Shown: positions 31,647 through 40,358 of the stretch, piece by piece | Position numbering within the stretch: the first letter of the stretch is position 1 | Layout: each line of letters begins with the position of its first letter | Assembly (NCBI RefSeq): GCF_000826085.1 | Contig: NZ_CCYM01000002.1 | Coordinates: 744,001 to 808,000, forward strand | Origin: Nigerium massiliense | Lineage (GTDB): Bacteria > Actinomycetota > Actinomycetes > Propionibacteriales > Propionibacteriaceae | DNA length: 64,000 bases | Direction: 5' to 3' | Notes under the pieces: generated by a model | Database searches by the model: none | Told to the model about the DNA's origin: nothing | What the model saw: the letters and a program-made list of their open reading frames with translations, nothing else | Program-made: the position numbers and the translations under genes

Positions 31647-32660
31647 CTAGGTGCCGGATGCCACGTACTCCGACGCGTCGGTGCGGACGCCCACCAGCGT
31701 CCGTCCGGCGACGTCGAAGCCGAGCGTCAGGAAGCGTCCGGGCTCGATCTCGACGCTGCTCGGGTTGGCCTGGTCGACGCAGACCCCCGCGTCGTAGATG
31801 GGCACCTCGGGGTAGCCGTCCCAGGGGCCGGCCGGGTCGGCGATGAGGACGCCGAGCGTCGGCCGGTGCGCGCCCGGGGTCGAGAAGTGCGCGCGTCCCT
31901 CGTGGACGAAACGGCCGTACGTCAGCAGCACCCGGCCGTCGCTGGTGAGCAGTTGATGATGCGAGGACGTCGCGACGCCGAGGGTTTCCGGGGGCGTCCA
32001 GGTCAGGCCGCCGTCGTCCGATCGGGTCAACCGGGACGGCTGCGGCACCCCCTCGTTCTCGGTGCGGGCGAGCAGGACGAGTTGGCCGCCGGGCAGCAGG
32101 GTCAGGTTCGGCTCGACGAAGTCGAGGCCGTCGGCCGCGGGCAACGCGGGGCTGCTGCGCCAGGTCCGGCCGCCGTCCTCGCTGCGACACACCAGCGCCG
32201 AGGACGGCCGGCGCGTGTAGACCGGCTGCAGCAGCGTCCGGTCGGGGAGCTCGACGGCGGGCCCGTGCTGGAAGACGTCGGTGACCTGTACGGGGCCGTC
32301 CGCCACGGTGCCGTCGGCCGCGAGCCGGGCGACCCACACACCCCGGGCCTCGAGCTTGCCCAGCAGTGTCCAGCGCACCGCGAAGAACGTCAGCAGCGCG
32401 CAGCCGTCCGCGAGCGCGCAGAGCTTGGGGTCGCGCAGGTCGAGGTCGGCGAAGACGCCAGGCAGCGCATCGACCGGTTCGCTCCAATTACGGCCGCCGT
32501 CGCCCGAACGGATCAGCATGACGCGTCCGTTGGCCTTCACGTGGCCGGCGGCGAGGTGATACACCGCCAACAGGACGCCGTCGACGCCGCGGACGACGTC
32601 CGGGAAGCGGGGCGCCAGCTTTCCCGGGCCGGTCAGGATGACGCTGGTCTCGACAACCAT
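31647..32660 (-). CDS. BNR-repeat (sialidase-like beta-propeller) protein
   Basis: A 337-residue protein with three clear Asp-box (BNR) repeats: RSGDGGRNW, RSEDGGRTW and RSDDGGLTW, plus FRIP-like RFPDVVRG near the start. This is a six-bladed propeller of the sialidase type. There is no signal peptide or cell-wall anchor, so it would be cytosolic, and no sialic acid genes lie nearby. The Arg-triad and nucleophile Tyr cannot be assigned with certainty, so sialidase activity is not assured. ATG 32660 lacks a good ribosome site. Confidence 0.75.
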   Translation of the reverse strand: MVVETSVILTGPGKLAPRFPDVVRGVDGVLLAVYHLAAGHVKANGRVMLIRSGDGGRNWSEPVDALPGVFADLDLRDPKLCALADGCALLTFFAVRWTLLGKLEARGVWVARLAADGTVADGPVQVTDVFQHGPAVELPDRTLLQPVYTRRPSSALVCRSEDGGRTWRSSPALPAADGLDFVEPNLTLLPGGQLVLLARTENEGVPQPSRLTRSDDGGLTWTPPETLGVATSSHHQLLTSDGRVLLTYGRFVHEGRAHFSTPGAHRPTLGVLIADPAGPWDGYPEVPIYDAGVCVDQANPSSVEIEPGRFLTLGFDVAGRTLVGVRTDASEYVASGT

Positions 32661-32812
32661 GCCGACACGATAGCCGCGCATCCGGTGCCGCAACCGTGCA
32701 GTGGCGACGGCTTCGGCTGAGCGCACGGGCAGGGTCACATACTTCCGCCCGCGCCGGTATATATCCCTCTAGACTCACGCGTGCAGCCAACGGATCGTGA
32801 GGGGGGCGTCCA

Positions 32813-33928
32813 ATGTCGGGCGAGGCGTCGAGCTCGGGTGGGTCGGCCGAGTCGACCTTGCGCCTGCTTCGACGCATCTCCCGAAGCCAGCCCATCGTCG
32901 CGACGCTGGAGTCGCTCACCGATCACGCGCGCTCATTGCTGTCTGCGGACGCCGCCGGCCTGCGCCTGGACCCGTCGCTGGCCTCTATCTCCCGGTCCCT
33001 GCGGGACGTCTGCACCGTCAGCGGGCTGGTCTGTATCTGTGCCTTCGGCAGCGAGGGGGCTCCGCGTCGCGAGATCTGCCCGAACCACACCTCCAGCCCC
33101 TACGCCGTCATGGCCTCGGCGAGGCTGGGCGACGCCGGCGGCGATCTGGGGGAGTTGTGGGTGGCCCGCCGCGACGACCGTCCGTTCACCCCGGCCGACG
33201 AGGACGCCCTGCGCACCTTGGCCGACCTGGCAGCGCTCGCCCTCGCGCACGCGCACACCGCCGCGACCGAGCAGCGCCGCGCCGTCGAGACCGAGCGTGA
33301 GCGCATCGCCCGCGAGATGCACGACGGGCTGGCGCAGGTGCTCGGCGTCACGCACCTGCGGCTGCGCGCCCTCTCCGCGACGGTCGACGCGGCCGACGCC
33401 GATGCGGTGCGGGCCGAGCTCGACGACCTGGCGGCGCTGTGCCACGCCGGCTACCAGGACGTTCGTGAGGGCATCCTCGCGCTGCGCGAGTCGGGGCACC
33501 CCGACCGCACGTTGCTGGAGTCGCTGGACGCCTACGTCCGCGCGTTCGGCCGCACCAGCGGCGTCCGTGCTGAGCTGACGGTGGAGGGACTCGGGTCACC
33601 GCGGCTGAGCCCTCGGCGGGAGGTGCAGGTGATCCGCATCGTCCAGGAGGCGTTGACGAACGTCCGCAAGCACGCGGACGCCGGCCGGGTGCGCGTCCGT
33701 GTGCGCGTGGGTGAGGACGCGACGACGTTCACCGTCGAGGACGACGGCGCCGGCTTCGACCCGGACGCCTTGCCTGCCGACCGGCAGAGCTTCGGCCTGC
33801 TGACGATGCGCGAGCGCTCCGAGCAGGTGAGCGGACGCCTCACCATCGACTCCGCGCTGGGACGCGGCACCCGCGTCGTCCTGACGCTGCCGCACGGCTG
33901 GGAGTCGGCGGAAGAGGGGGTCGCATGA
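32813..33928 (+). CDS. Soluble NarX-type sensor histidine kinase with Cys-rich GAF domain
   Basis: A 371-residue cytosolic kinase. A GAF-like domain spans about 25-150 and holds four cysteines (67, 74, 76, 89), a possible Fe-S or redox centre. The HisKA_3 dimer domain carries the phospho-His170 in REMHDGLAQ. The HATPase domain shows VQEALTNVRKHA (N box) and DGAGFD, then SFGLLTMRER. No membrane helix is present, so the signal is internal, such as oxygen or redox state. It overlaps the response regulator by 4 bp and precedes nrfHA, so it probably controls nitrite respiration. Confidence 0.88.
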   Translation: MSGEASSSGGSAESTLRLLRRISRSQPIVATLESLTDHARSLLSADAAGLRLDPSLASISRSLRDVCTVSGLVCICAFGSEGAPRREICPNHTSSPYAVMASARLGDAGGDLGELWVARRDDRPFTPADEDALRTLADLAALALAHAHTAATEQRRAVETERERIAREMHDGLAQVLGVTHLRLRALSATVDAADADAVRAELDDLAALCHAGYQDVREGILALRESGHPDRTLLESLDAYVRAFGRTSGVRAELTVEGLGSPRLSPRREVQVIRIVQEALTNVRKHADAGRVRVRVRVGEDATTFTVEDDGAGFDPDALPADRQSFGLLTMRERSEQVSGRLTIDSALGRGTRVVLTLPHGWESAEEGVA

Positions 33929-34611
33929 GCGCGGACGCCCCGGTGCGGGTGCTGCTGGCCGACGACCAGGCGCTGTTCCGCAACGCGATCGGCTCGCTGC
34001 TGAACGCGCAACCCGACTTCGAGGTGGTGGGGGAAGCCGGCAACGGGCTGGCGGCCGTCGAGCGGGCGCGGGCCCTGCAGCCGGACATCGTGGTCCTCGA
34101 CGTCGAGATGCCGATCATGGACGGCGTCGAGGCCGCCCGGGTCATCCGCGAAACGTTGCCCGCGGTGAAGGTGGTGATGCTCACCGTCTGCGTGGATGAC
34201 GACCGGCTGCTGAACGCGATCCGGCTCGGGGTGCATGGCTACCTGCTCAAGGACCTGCGTCCCGAGGAGCTGTTCGACCTGCTCCGTTCGGTGATGACCG
34301 GCCAGACGCCGGTGTCGCCGGTGCTGGTGACCCGGCTGCTGGCCGAGCTCCGGTCGACGACCAACCCTGCGGCGGGCGTGGGGGAGCCCACCGAGGCCGA
34401 GCGCCGCCAGTCGCTGAGCCGGCGCGAACTCGAGATCCTGCAGCTGGTCGCCCGCGGGCTGAGCAACCGGGAGATCGGGCGCTCGCTGTCGATCACCGAG
34501 GGCACCGTGAAGAACCACGTCCACAACGCGCTGCACAAGCTGCACATGGACAACCGCATCCAGGCCGCGGCCTACATCGTCCGCGAGGGACTGGCCGTCC
34601 TGCCGAGCTGA
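33925..34611 (+). CDS. NarL-family response regulator
   Basis: A 228-residue regulator. The receiver domain has the acidic pair DD at 13-14, phospho-Asp59 in VVLDVEMP, a Thr in MLTVCV and Lys in YLLKDL. The C-terminal LuxR/NarL helix-turn-helix is RELEILQLVARGLSNREIGR followed by TVKNHVHNALHKLHM (about 168-215). It forms a two-component system with the preceding kinase. NarL-like heptamers lie 62 bp after its stop, upstream of nrfH. Confidence 0.93.
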   Translation: MSADAPVRVLLADDQALFRNAIGSLLNAQPDFEVVGEAGNGLAAVERARALQPDIVVLDVEMPIMDGVEAARVIRETLPAVKVVMLTVCVDDDRLLNAIRLGVHGYLLKDLRPEELFDLLRSVMTGQTPVSPVLVTRLLAELRSTTNPAAGVGEPTEAERRQSLSRRELEILQLVARGLSNREIGRSLSITEGTVKNHVHNALHKLHMDNRIQAAAYIVREGLAVLPS

Positions 34612-34645
34612 GACCTGTCCTCGAAGAACGGCTCGCGTCACGGTC

Positions 34646-34670
34646 GATCCCCCGGTGTGACCAGGGGATC
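34646..34670. terminator. Inverted repeat after the response regulator
   Basis: GATCCCC and GGGGATC (7-bp perfect arms, 11-bp spacer) lie 35 bp after the regulator stop and are followed by a T-rich tract. It could be a weak terminator or a binding site. Confidence 0.45.
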
Positions 34671-34672
34671 TG

Positions 34673-34690
34673 TACCTCTTTTCTACCTCT
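34673..34690 (+). promoter_or_regulatory. Two direct NarL-type heptamers upstream of nrfH
   Basis: TACCTCT occurs at 34673-34679 and 34684-34690, an 11-bp period that puts both on the same DNA face. It fits the TACYYMT heptamer known for E. coli NarL. A TTGACG (34690-34695) overlaps the second copy and could be a -35 element. Confidence 0.55.
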
Positions 34691-34799
34691 TGACGGATGC
34701 CCCCGCGCTGGCGGGAGCGAGAAAGTGTGGTGTCAGATTCCGCCCTCTGTCTGATCACGGTTGATCCGCAGGAGGCGGCAAGCACCAGGGGAGCGAGGG

Positions 34800-35312
34800 A
34801 TGATGAGCGAGGAGCGCACGTCGGCTCCGCCGCGGAAGCCGGCCGGCTTCTGGGCGGGGACTGCCTTCCCGGTCACCGTCGCCGTGCTCTTCGGCGTCCT
34901 CGTGGGGTTGGGCATCTTCACGTTCGGCTATGCCGGCGGAGCCGCCTACTTCGGCGAGGACCCCGACACGTGCGTCCAGTGCCACTCGATGAAGGAGAAC
35001 TTCGACTCCTGGAACAAGGGCGGCCACCACCACGTCGCCACCTGCCAGGACTGCCACTCGCCGGTGCGCGACGAGGAGCCGGTCGCGTGGCTCCTCTCCG
35101 AGGCTGACAACGGGTTCTGGCACTCGCTGAAGTTCACCACCGGCTGGTACCCGGAGAACATCAAGATCCGTGACCACAACCTGGCGATCACGGAGCGGGC
35201 CTGCCTGAGGTGTCACGGTGCGTTGACCGACGACATCCGCGGCACCCGCGCCCACACCGATCAGAAGATTTCCTGCACGAAGTGCCATGCCAACGTCGGG
35301 CATGAGAGGTGA
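34800..35312 (+). CDS. nrfH: Cytochrome c nitrite reductase small subunit NrfH
   Basis: NrfH (170 residues) is the membrane quinol dehydrogenase that feeds electrons to NrfA. It has one N-terminal helix (about 22-46) and four CXXCH heme motifs: CVQCH (from residue 58), CQDCH, CLRCH and CTKCH, as in the NapC/NrfH family. The MKENF segment after the first heme suits the Met ligand seen in NrfH. ATG 34800 or 34803 follows a GGGGAGCGAGGG region. nrfA starts 5 bp after its stop. Confidence 0.95.
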   Translation: MMSEERTSAPPRKPAGFWAGTAFPVTVAVLFGVLVGLGIFTFGYAGGAAYFGEDPDTCVQCHSMKENFDSWNKGGHHHVATCQDCHSPVRDEEPVAWLLSEADNGFWHSLKFTTGWYPENIKIRDHNLAITERACLRCHGALTDDIRGTRAHTDQKISCTKCHANVGHER

Positions 35313-35317
35313 GTGAG

Positions 35318-36868
35318 ATGAGTTCGAAAGCAACTCCCGAGCAGCCGCTGTCCAAGAAGCGCCGGCGCAACCGCATCGCGTGGCTGATCGCGCTGGGTCT
35401 GATCATCGGCGCGGTGGTGACGGCGGCCATCGCGGCGCTGCTGATCAACGTCTTCCAGCACCGCCAGGAATCGGAGAACCCGTACTTCCGGGTCACGAAC
35501 CTCGACGAGAAGTCCTTCGACCCGGCCGTGTGGGGCGAGAACTTCCCGCTGCAGTACCAGGGCTGGCGCCTGACGTCCCAGATGCAGCCCGACGACCAGA
35601 AGACGCGCACCGCCACGGACGGCGACCCGCGCACCGTCGTCGCCAAGAGCAAGCTCGAGGCCGACCCGCGGCTGGTCACCATGTGGCAGGGCTATGCGTT
35701 CGCCGTCGAGTACAACGAGCCCCGCGGGCACGCCTACATGCTCGAGGACCAGCGCCTCGTCAAGCGCGTCACCCAGTTCAAGCAGCCGGGCGCCTGCCTC
35801 AACTGCCACACCTCCCTCCCGGAGGTGCTGAACAGCATCGGCGGCGATCCCGCCGAGGCGTGGGCGACGATGAACAAGACGCCGTACAAGGAGATCTCCA
35901 AGAAGGCGAATCACCCCGTCAGCTGCATCGACTGCCATGACCCCAAGACGATGGAGCTGCGCGTGACGCGTCCGGCTTTCATCAACGGCATGAAGGCCCT
36001 CAAGGAGGGCCAGGGTGTCAAGGATTACGACGTCAACAGGGACGCTACGGCGTCCGAGATGCGCACGTTCGTCTGTGCCCAGTGCCACGTCGAGTACTAC
36101 TTCAAGGGCGACGCCAAGACGCTCACGTTCCCCTGGAACAACGGCCTGACGATCGACGACGAGTTCAAGTACTACAACGACATCGGCTTCTCCGACTTCC
36201 AGCACCGCCTGACCGGCGCCAACGTCGTGAAGGCCCAGCACCCCGACTTCGAGACCTGGAGCAACGGCGTCCACGCCAGCGCCGGCGTCGGTTGTGCGGA
36301 CTGCCACATGCCGTACAAGCGTGAGGGCGCCGCGAAGATCAGCGATCACCAGGTGCGCAGCCCGATGATCAACGACGAGACCATCAACGCCAGCTGCCTG
36401 ACCTGCCACCGCGCCTCCGAGGCCGAGATGAAGCAGCGCGTGCAGACCATCCACGACCGCTACGAGCACACCAAGAACGTGTCGTTCGACGCCCTCGACG
36501 CCCTCATCAAGGACATCGCCGCGCACAAGAACAACACCCCGGCCGCTCAGCTGGACGCCGCGCGGCTCTACCAGCGCAAGGCGCAGTTCTACCTCGACTA
36601 CGTGGTCTCCGAGAACTCCCGCGGCTTCCACGCCTCGGCGTACACCAACCGGATCCTGAACGACGTCACGGACGCCTGCCGCAAGGGCCAGCTGGCGCTG
36701 CGCGATCCCGCCGTCGCCGCCAAGGCCAAGGACGACGTCAAGGTCTCCCCGGCTCCCGGGACGCCGAGCGCCTCGGCCTCGCCCAACGCGCCGGTGACGC
36801 CGCAGGAGAACGCCAACCCGTCGCCGACCCCGACGGCCGCCGCCCCGTCGGCGACGCCGAGCCGCTGA
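35318..36868 (+). CDS. nrfA: Cytochrome c nitrite reductase catalytic subunit NrfA (five CXXCH)
   Basis: NrfA (516 residues) reduces nitrite to ammonium with six electrons outside the membrane. Five heme motifs are present: CLNCH (160-164), CIDCH (203-207), CAQCH (253-257), CADCH (326-330) and CLTCH (360-364). The first is CXXCH rather than the classical CXXCK with Lys ligand. The active-site Tyr is in QCHVEYYF and the active-site His in the QHPDFETWSNGVHASAG region. An N-terminal helix (about 23-48) looks uncleaved, so the enzyme is probably membrane-anchored. The last 45 residues are Pro/Ser/Thr/Ala-rich and end PSATPSR. Confidence 0.95.
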   Translation: MSSKATPEQPLSKKRRRNRIAWLIALGLIIGAVVTAAIAALLINVFQHRQESENPYFRVTNLDEKSFDPAVWGENFPLQYQGWRLTSQMQPDDQKTRTATDGDPRTVVAKSKLEADPRLVTMWQGYAFAVEYNEPRGHAYMLEDQRLVKRVTQFKQPGACLNCHTSLPEVLNSIGGDPAEAWATMNKTPYKEISKKANHPVSCIDCHDPKTMELRVTRPAFINGMKALKEGQGVKDYDVNRDATASEMRTFVCAQCHVEYYFKGDAKTLTFPWNNGLTIDDEFKYYNDIGFSDFQHRLTGANVVKAQHPDFETWSNGVHASAGVGCADCHMPYKREGAAKISDHQVRSPMINDETINASCLTCHRASEAEMKQRVQTIHDRYEHTKNVSFDALDALIKDIAAHKNNTPAAQLDAARLYQRKAQFYLDYVVSENSRGFHASAYTNRILNDVTDACRKGQLALRDPAVAAKAKDDVKVSPAPGTPSASASPNAPVTPQENANPSPTPTAAAPSATPSR

Positions 36869-36884
36869 TCGTCGTCGCGACGCG

Positions 36885-36925
36885 CGCCAGGTCCGGGTAG
36901 ATAAACCCGGACCTGGCGTATCTAT
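36885..36925 (+). terminator. Terminator after nrfHA
   Basis: CGCCAGGTCCGGG pairs perfectly with its complement (36906-36918) across an 8-nt loop, followed by a TATCTATCTT tract. Confidence 0.9.
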
Positions 36926-37041
36926 CTTCCGGGCTGTGCTCTCTACCCGAAACGTGCCCCGCGACGGATGGTCTCTGGTGTGCTGGTGAGCGACAGTGGT
37001 GCGGTCGCCCACCATGGGGCGGCCTGGTGTGGGGGAGCGGG

Positions 37042-37935
37042 ATGAGCGAGCGTTTCGGTGGCGGTTCGGCGGACGACCTAGGGGCCCTGGGCCTCCCGGC
37101 CGATGCCACGCTCGAGGACGCCGTCGCCCGGCGCGACCACATCGCCGGCTATCTGCGGGACGCCCCCGCCGAGCTTCGCGGATGGGCCGACCGGCAGGTG
37201 GGTGCCGCGGACGCCGCGGTCGTCCGGCTCTCCGATCCCGACAACGGCGCGGGTGACCCGCCGCCGGTGGTCCGCGACGCCGAGGACGACGTCCCGTTGG
37301 TGGGTCGACGCAAGCCGGCCACCCCGAAGCGCCGCATCAACCCCCTCCTGATCGCGCTCGCCGTCCTGGCGATCATCTTCGGCGTCTACTACTTCAACGG
37401 GCAGCAGCCGGCCGGGACGCCCACGGCGAACCCGACCGCCGTGACGACCCCGTCCGGGCACCCCGCGATCCCGAGCGCGCCGCCGTTCGACGAGGCGAAG
37501 GCGGCCGAGCTGAAGTCCAAGGTCGCGGCGAACCCCGCCGACGTGGCGTCCATGCGTCAGCTCGGCACGATGTACGCGACCAACGGCGACTTCCCCGAGG
37601 CGGCGTCCTGGCAGCAGAAGATCCTCGACCGCGACCCCAAGGATGTGGACGCGCTGCTGGCCCTCGGGGTGGCGCAGTTCAACTCCGACGACCAGGCCTC
37701 GGCGGAGAAGACGTGGCTGAAGGCCGTCCAGATGGACCCGAACAGCCAGCTCGGCCACTTCAACCTGGGTTTTCTGTACCTGACCAAGCAGCCGGCCGAC
37801 AACGCCAAGGCCGTCGCGCACTGGACGCGGGTGCGGGAGATCGACCCGAACTCCGAGATGGCCAAGACCGTCGAGCAGCACCTCAAGCGGCTCACGTCCG
37901 CGTCTCCGAAACCGTCCGCGACGCCGAGCCGGTGA
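37042..37935 (+). CDS. Membrane-anchored TPR protein (NrfG/CcmI-like)
   Basis: A 297-residue protein. An N-terminal cytosolic segment of about 95 residues is followed by a membrane helix (INPLLIALAVLAIIFGVYYF, about 100-120), a Pro/Thr linker and three to four TPR units (about 160-280; typical DVDALLALGVAQFNSDDQAS). It ends in the PSATPSR tail also seen in NrfA. TPR proteins such as NrfG/CcmI hold apocytochromes for heme attachment, and its place before resB/ccsA supports that. ATG 37042 follows GGGGGAGCGGG. resB starts 10 bp after the stop. Confidence 0.8.
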   Translation: MSERFGGGSADDLGALGLPADATLEDAVARRDHIAGYLRDAPAELRGWADRQVGAADAAVVRLSDPDNGAGDPPPVVRDAEDDVPLVGRRKPATPKRRINPLLIALAVLAIIFGVYYFNGQQPAGTPTANPTAVTTPSGHPAIPSAPPFDEAKAAELKSKVAANPADVASMRQLGTMYATNGDFPEAASWQQKILDRDPKDVDALLALGVAQFNSDDQASAEKTWLKAVQMDPNSQLGHFNLGFLYLTKQPADNAKAVAHWTRVREIDPNSEMAKTVEQHLKRLTSASPKPSATPSR

Positions 37936-37945
37936 CGGCGGAGCC

Positions 37946-39424
37946 ATGAGCCACACCATCGACGCCGTCGACCCCGTCCTCGCCGACCCGGACCGCCCGC
38001 CCACGCCGGGGCGCGGCCGGCAGCACACGGTCGGGCGGCTCGCCCGCCGCGTGTACGCGTTCTTCTACAACAAGCGGTTCGGCCTCGCGCTGATCCTCGC
38101 GATGTGCCTTTTCACCCTGCTGGGAGTGCTGTTCCAGCAGGCGCCGGACGGCGTCCGGGACGACCCGCAGCAGTTCGCCCAGTGGCTCGACTCGGTGCGC
38201 CCGCGCTACCGGGGCTGGACCGACCCGCTCGCGGCGCTCGGCGTGTTCAACATCTTCAGCTCGCTGTGGTTCAAGGCGACGACGATCCTGCTGGCGCTGA
38301 GCATCCTCGCCTGCACCTGCCACCGCATCCCGCTGCTGTGGCGTCAGGCCACCCAGCCGCACCTGCACGTCACCGACAACTTCTTCGCCCATGCCCGGCT
38401 GACCGACGCCGTGCACCTGGACGCCGAGCCCGACGAGGCGCTGGCCGAGCTGAGCCAGGGGCTGCGGCAGCGCCGGTTCCGCCTCACGCGCGACAAACGG
38501 GGGCCGGGGCTCAACGTCTACGCCGACCGCAACCGGTTCGCGCCGTTCGGCACCGCGCTGGCTCACCTGGCGTTCATCACGATCCTGCTCGGCGTGTTCG
38601 TCAGCTCGGTGACCGGTTTCATGGATCAGGAGTTCACGGTCACCGTCGGTACCAGCCGCGACGTCGGGCACGGCACCGGGCTCTCGGTGCGTGCCGACGC
38701 GTTCTCCGACACCTACTACCCGGACGGACGCCCCAAGGACTACGTCGCCGGCCTGACCCTGTTCAAGGACGGCCAGCAGGTCGCCCAGCAGGACGTCCGG
38801 GTCAACTCGCCGCTCGACTACGACGGGGTGACGTTCAACCAGTCGTACTTCGGGGTCGCCGCCGAGGTCGCGGTGGCGGACGCGTCCGGCCGGGAGGTCT
38901 TCCGGGAGGGCGTCCCGCTGCAGTGGCAGACCGAGGACCAGAAGAACTCCTACGGCAAGTTCGCCGTCCCCGGACAGGACCTCGAGGCCTACGTGGTGAG
39001 CGCCGCGTCCGGCCAGGTCGACGAGAACATCGGCGCCGGCCAGATGCGGCTGGAGATCTACCGGCAGGACTCCACCACCCCGATCGCGACCCAGGTCGTC
39101 ACGCAGGGCCAGCCGGCGCGCATCGGCGACCTGACGTACACGTTCGTCCGCGAGCGACAGTTCACGGGCCTGATGGTCTCCCGCGACCCGGGCGCGCCCT
39201 GGGTCTATGCCGGGCTGACGCTGCTGCTGCTCGGCACCTGCCTGACGATGTTCCTGCGCCACCACCGCGTCTGGCTGCGGGTGACGCCGGACGCCGACGG
39301 CGGCAGCCTCGTCCGGGCCGGCTCCCCCGACCGGTACGACTACACCTTCGAGACCTGGTTCCACACGTTCTTCGAGGCCCACGCGGCCCCAGGCACGCAC
39401 GAAAGGAGCGGACGCGATGCTTGA
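37946..39424 (+). CDS. resB: Cytochrome c biogenesis protein ResB (Ccs1)
   Basis: ResB/Ccs1 (492 residues) forms the system II heme-delivery and ligation complex with CcsA. Helices lie at about 45-65, 95-120, 205-230 and 415-435, with a large external domain between the last two. FYNKRFGLALILAM, ACTCHRIPLL and AHLAFITILLGVFVSS are family segments, the last with the conserved heme-related His. It overlaps ccsA by 8 bp. Confidence 0.92.
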   Translation: MSHTIDAVDPVLADPDRPPTPGRGRQHTVGRLARRVYAFFYNKRFGLALILAMCLFTLLGVLFQQAPDGVRDDPQQFAQWLDSVRPRYRGWTDPLAALGVFNIFSSLWFKATTILLALSILACTCHRIPLLWRQATQPHLHVTDNFFAHARLTDAVHLDAEPDEALAELSQGLRQRRFRLTRDKRGPGLNVYADRNRFAPFGTALAHLAFITILLGVFVSSVTGFMDQEFTVTVGTSRDVGHGTGLSVRADAFSDTYYPDGRPKDYVAGLTLFKDGQQVAQQDVRVNSPLDYDGVTFNQSYFGVAAEVAVADASGREVFREGVPLQWQTEDQKNSYGKFAVPGQDLEAYVVSAASGQVDENIGAGQMRLEIYRQDSTTPIATQVVTQGQPARIGDLTYTFVRERQFTGLMVSRDPGAPWVYAGLTLLLLGTCLTMFLRHHRVWLRVTPDADGGSLVRAGSPDRYDYTFETWFHTFFEAHAAPGTHERSGRDA

Positions 39425-40322
39425 TTTCTCGCGGTACACGCTGATGGCGGCGACGCTGATGGTCGCGCTCGCGGCGATCGTCTACCTGCTGGCCCAGGTG
39501 ACCCGGCCGGCGCCGGCGCCGAACCTCATCCGAGAGCGTGAGTTGGTACGGGTCGGCGCCGGGCCGTCCGGCGGCGCAACGGACGGTCGCGCGGCGTCCG
39601 GCCCCGCGCGACGGCAGGGGCTCGACTGGGTCGGCTACGCGCTGGCCGCGGTGGCCGCGCTGCTGTTGACCGCGTCGGCCGTGTCGCGGGTGATGGTGAC
39701 GGGGCACGCGCCGTTCGCGAACCAGCACGAGTTCGCGGTGTCGTTCGCGTGGGGCATCTCGCTGGCGTTCCTGTACTTCCAATGGCGCTATCGCGTGCGT
39801 GCGATGGCGCTGGTGGTGCTGCCGCTGACCCTGGTGGTACTGATCTACGCGTGGGCGCAGCCCAACGACGTCGAGCCGCTCCTGCCCGCGCTGCAGAACA
39901 GCCTGCTGCTGACCCTGCACGTCATCACGGCGGTGCTGGCCTACGGCGCCGCGGCGGTGTCGTTCGCGGCGGCCGTCTTGTACCTGATCAGGCCGTACGT
40001 GCGCTGGAAGGGACTGCCCAGCGCGGAACTGCTCGACGAGATCGGCTATCGCGCCGTCGTGTTCTGCTTCCCGACGCTGACGGTGATGATCGGCCTCGGC
40101 GCCGTGTGGGCGGACGTGGCGTGGGGTCGGTACTGGAGCTGGGACCCCAAGGAGACCGCGGCGTTGGTGACGTGGCTGATCTACGGCGCCTACCTGCACG
40201 CCCGCGTGGTCGCCGACTGGCGCGGCAAGCGGGCGGCCTGGCTGCTCGTCGTCGGGTTCGCCGCGGTGGTCTTCACGTTCCTCGGCAATCACTTCTTCGG
40301 CGGGCTTCACTCCTACGGGTGA
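39417..40322 (+). CDS. ccsA: Cytochrome c biogenesis protein CcsA
   Basis: CcsA/CcsB (301 residues) carries heme across the membrane for covalent attachment to cytochromes c. It has about eight helices. The tryptophan-rich WWD-type segment reads WGRYWSWDPKETAALVTWL (about residues 238-256), and the flanking His residues are in LHVITAVLAYG and LGNHFFGGLHSYG. A variable loop of about 35 residues follows the first helix. It overlaps resB by 8 bp. Confidence 0.93.
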   Translation: MLDFSRYTLMAATLMVALAAIVYLLAQVTRPAPAPNLIRERELVRVGAGPSGGATDGRAASGPARRQGLDWVGYALAAVAALLLTASAVSRVMVTGHAPFANQHEFAVSFAWGISLAFLYFQWRYRVRAMALVVLPLTLVVLIYAWAQPNDVEPLLPALQNSLLLTLHVITAVLAYGAAAVSFAAAVLYLIRPYVRWKGLPSAELLDEIGYRAVVFCFPTLTVMIGLGAVWADVAWGRYWSWDPKETAALVTWLIYGAYLHARVVADWRGKRAAWLLVVGFAAVVFTFLGNHFFGGLHSYG

Positions 40323-40358
40323 CCGGCTCCGCAGCAGTGACGGGCGAGCGAGACGGGG

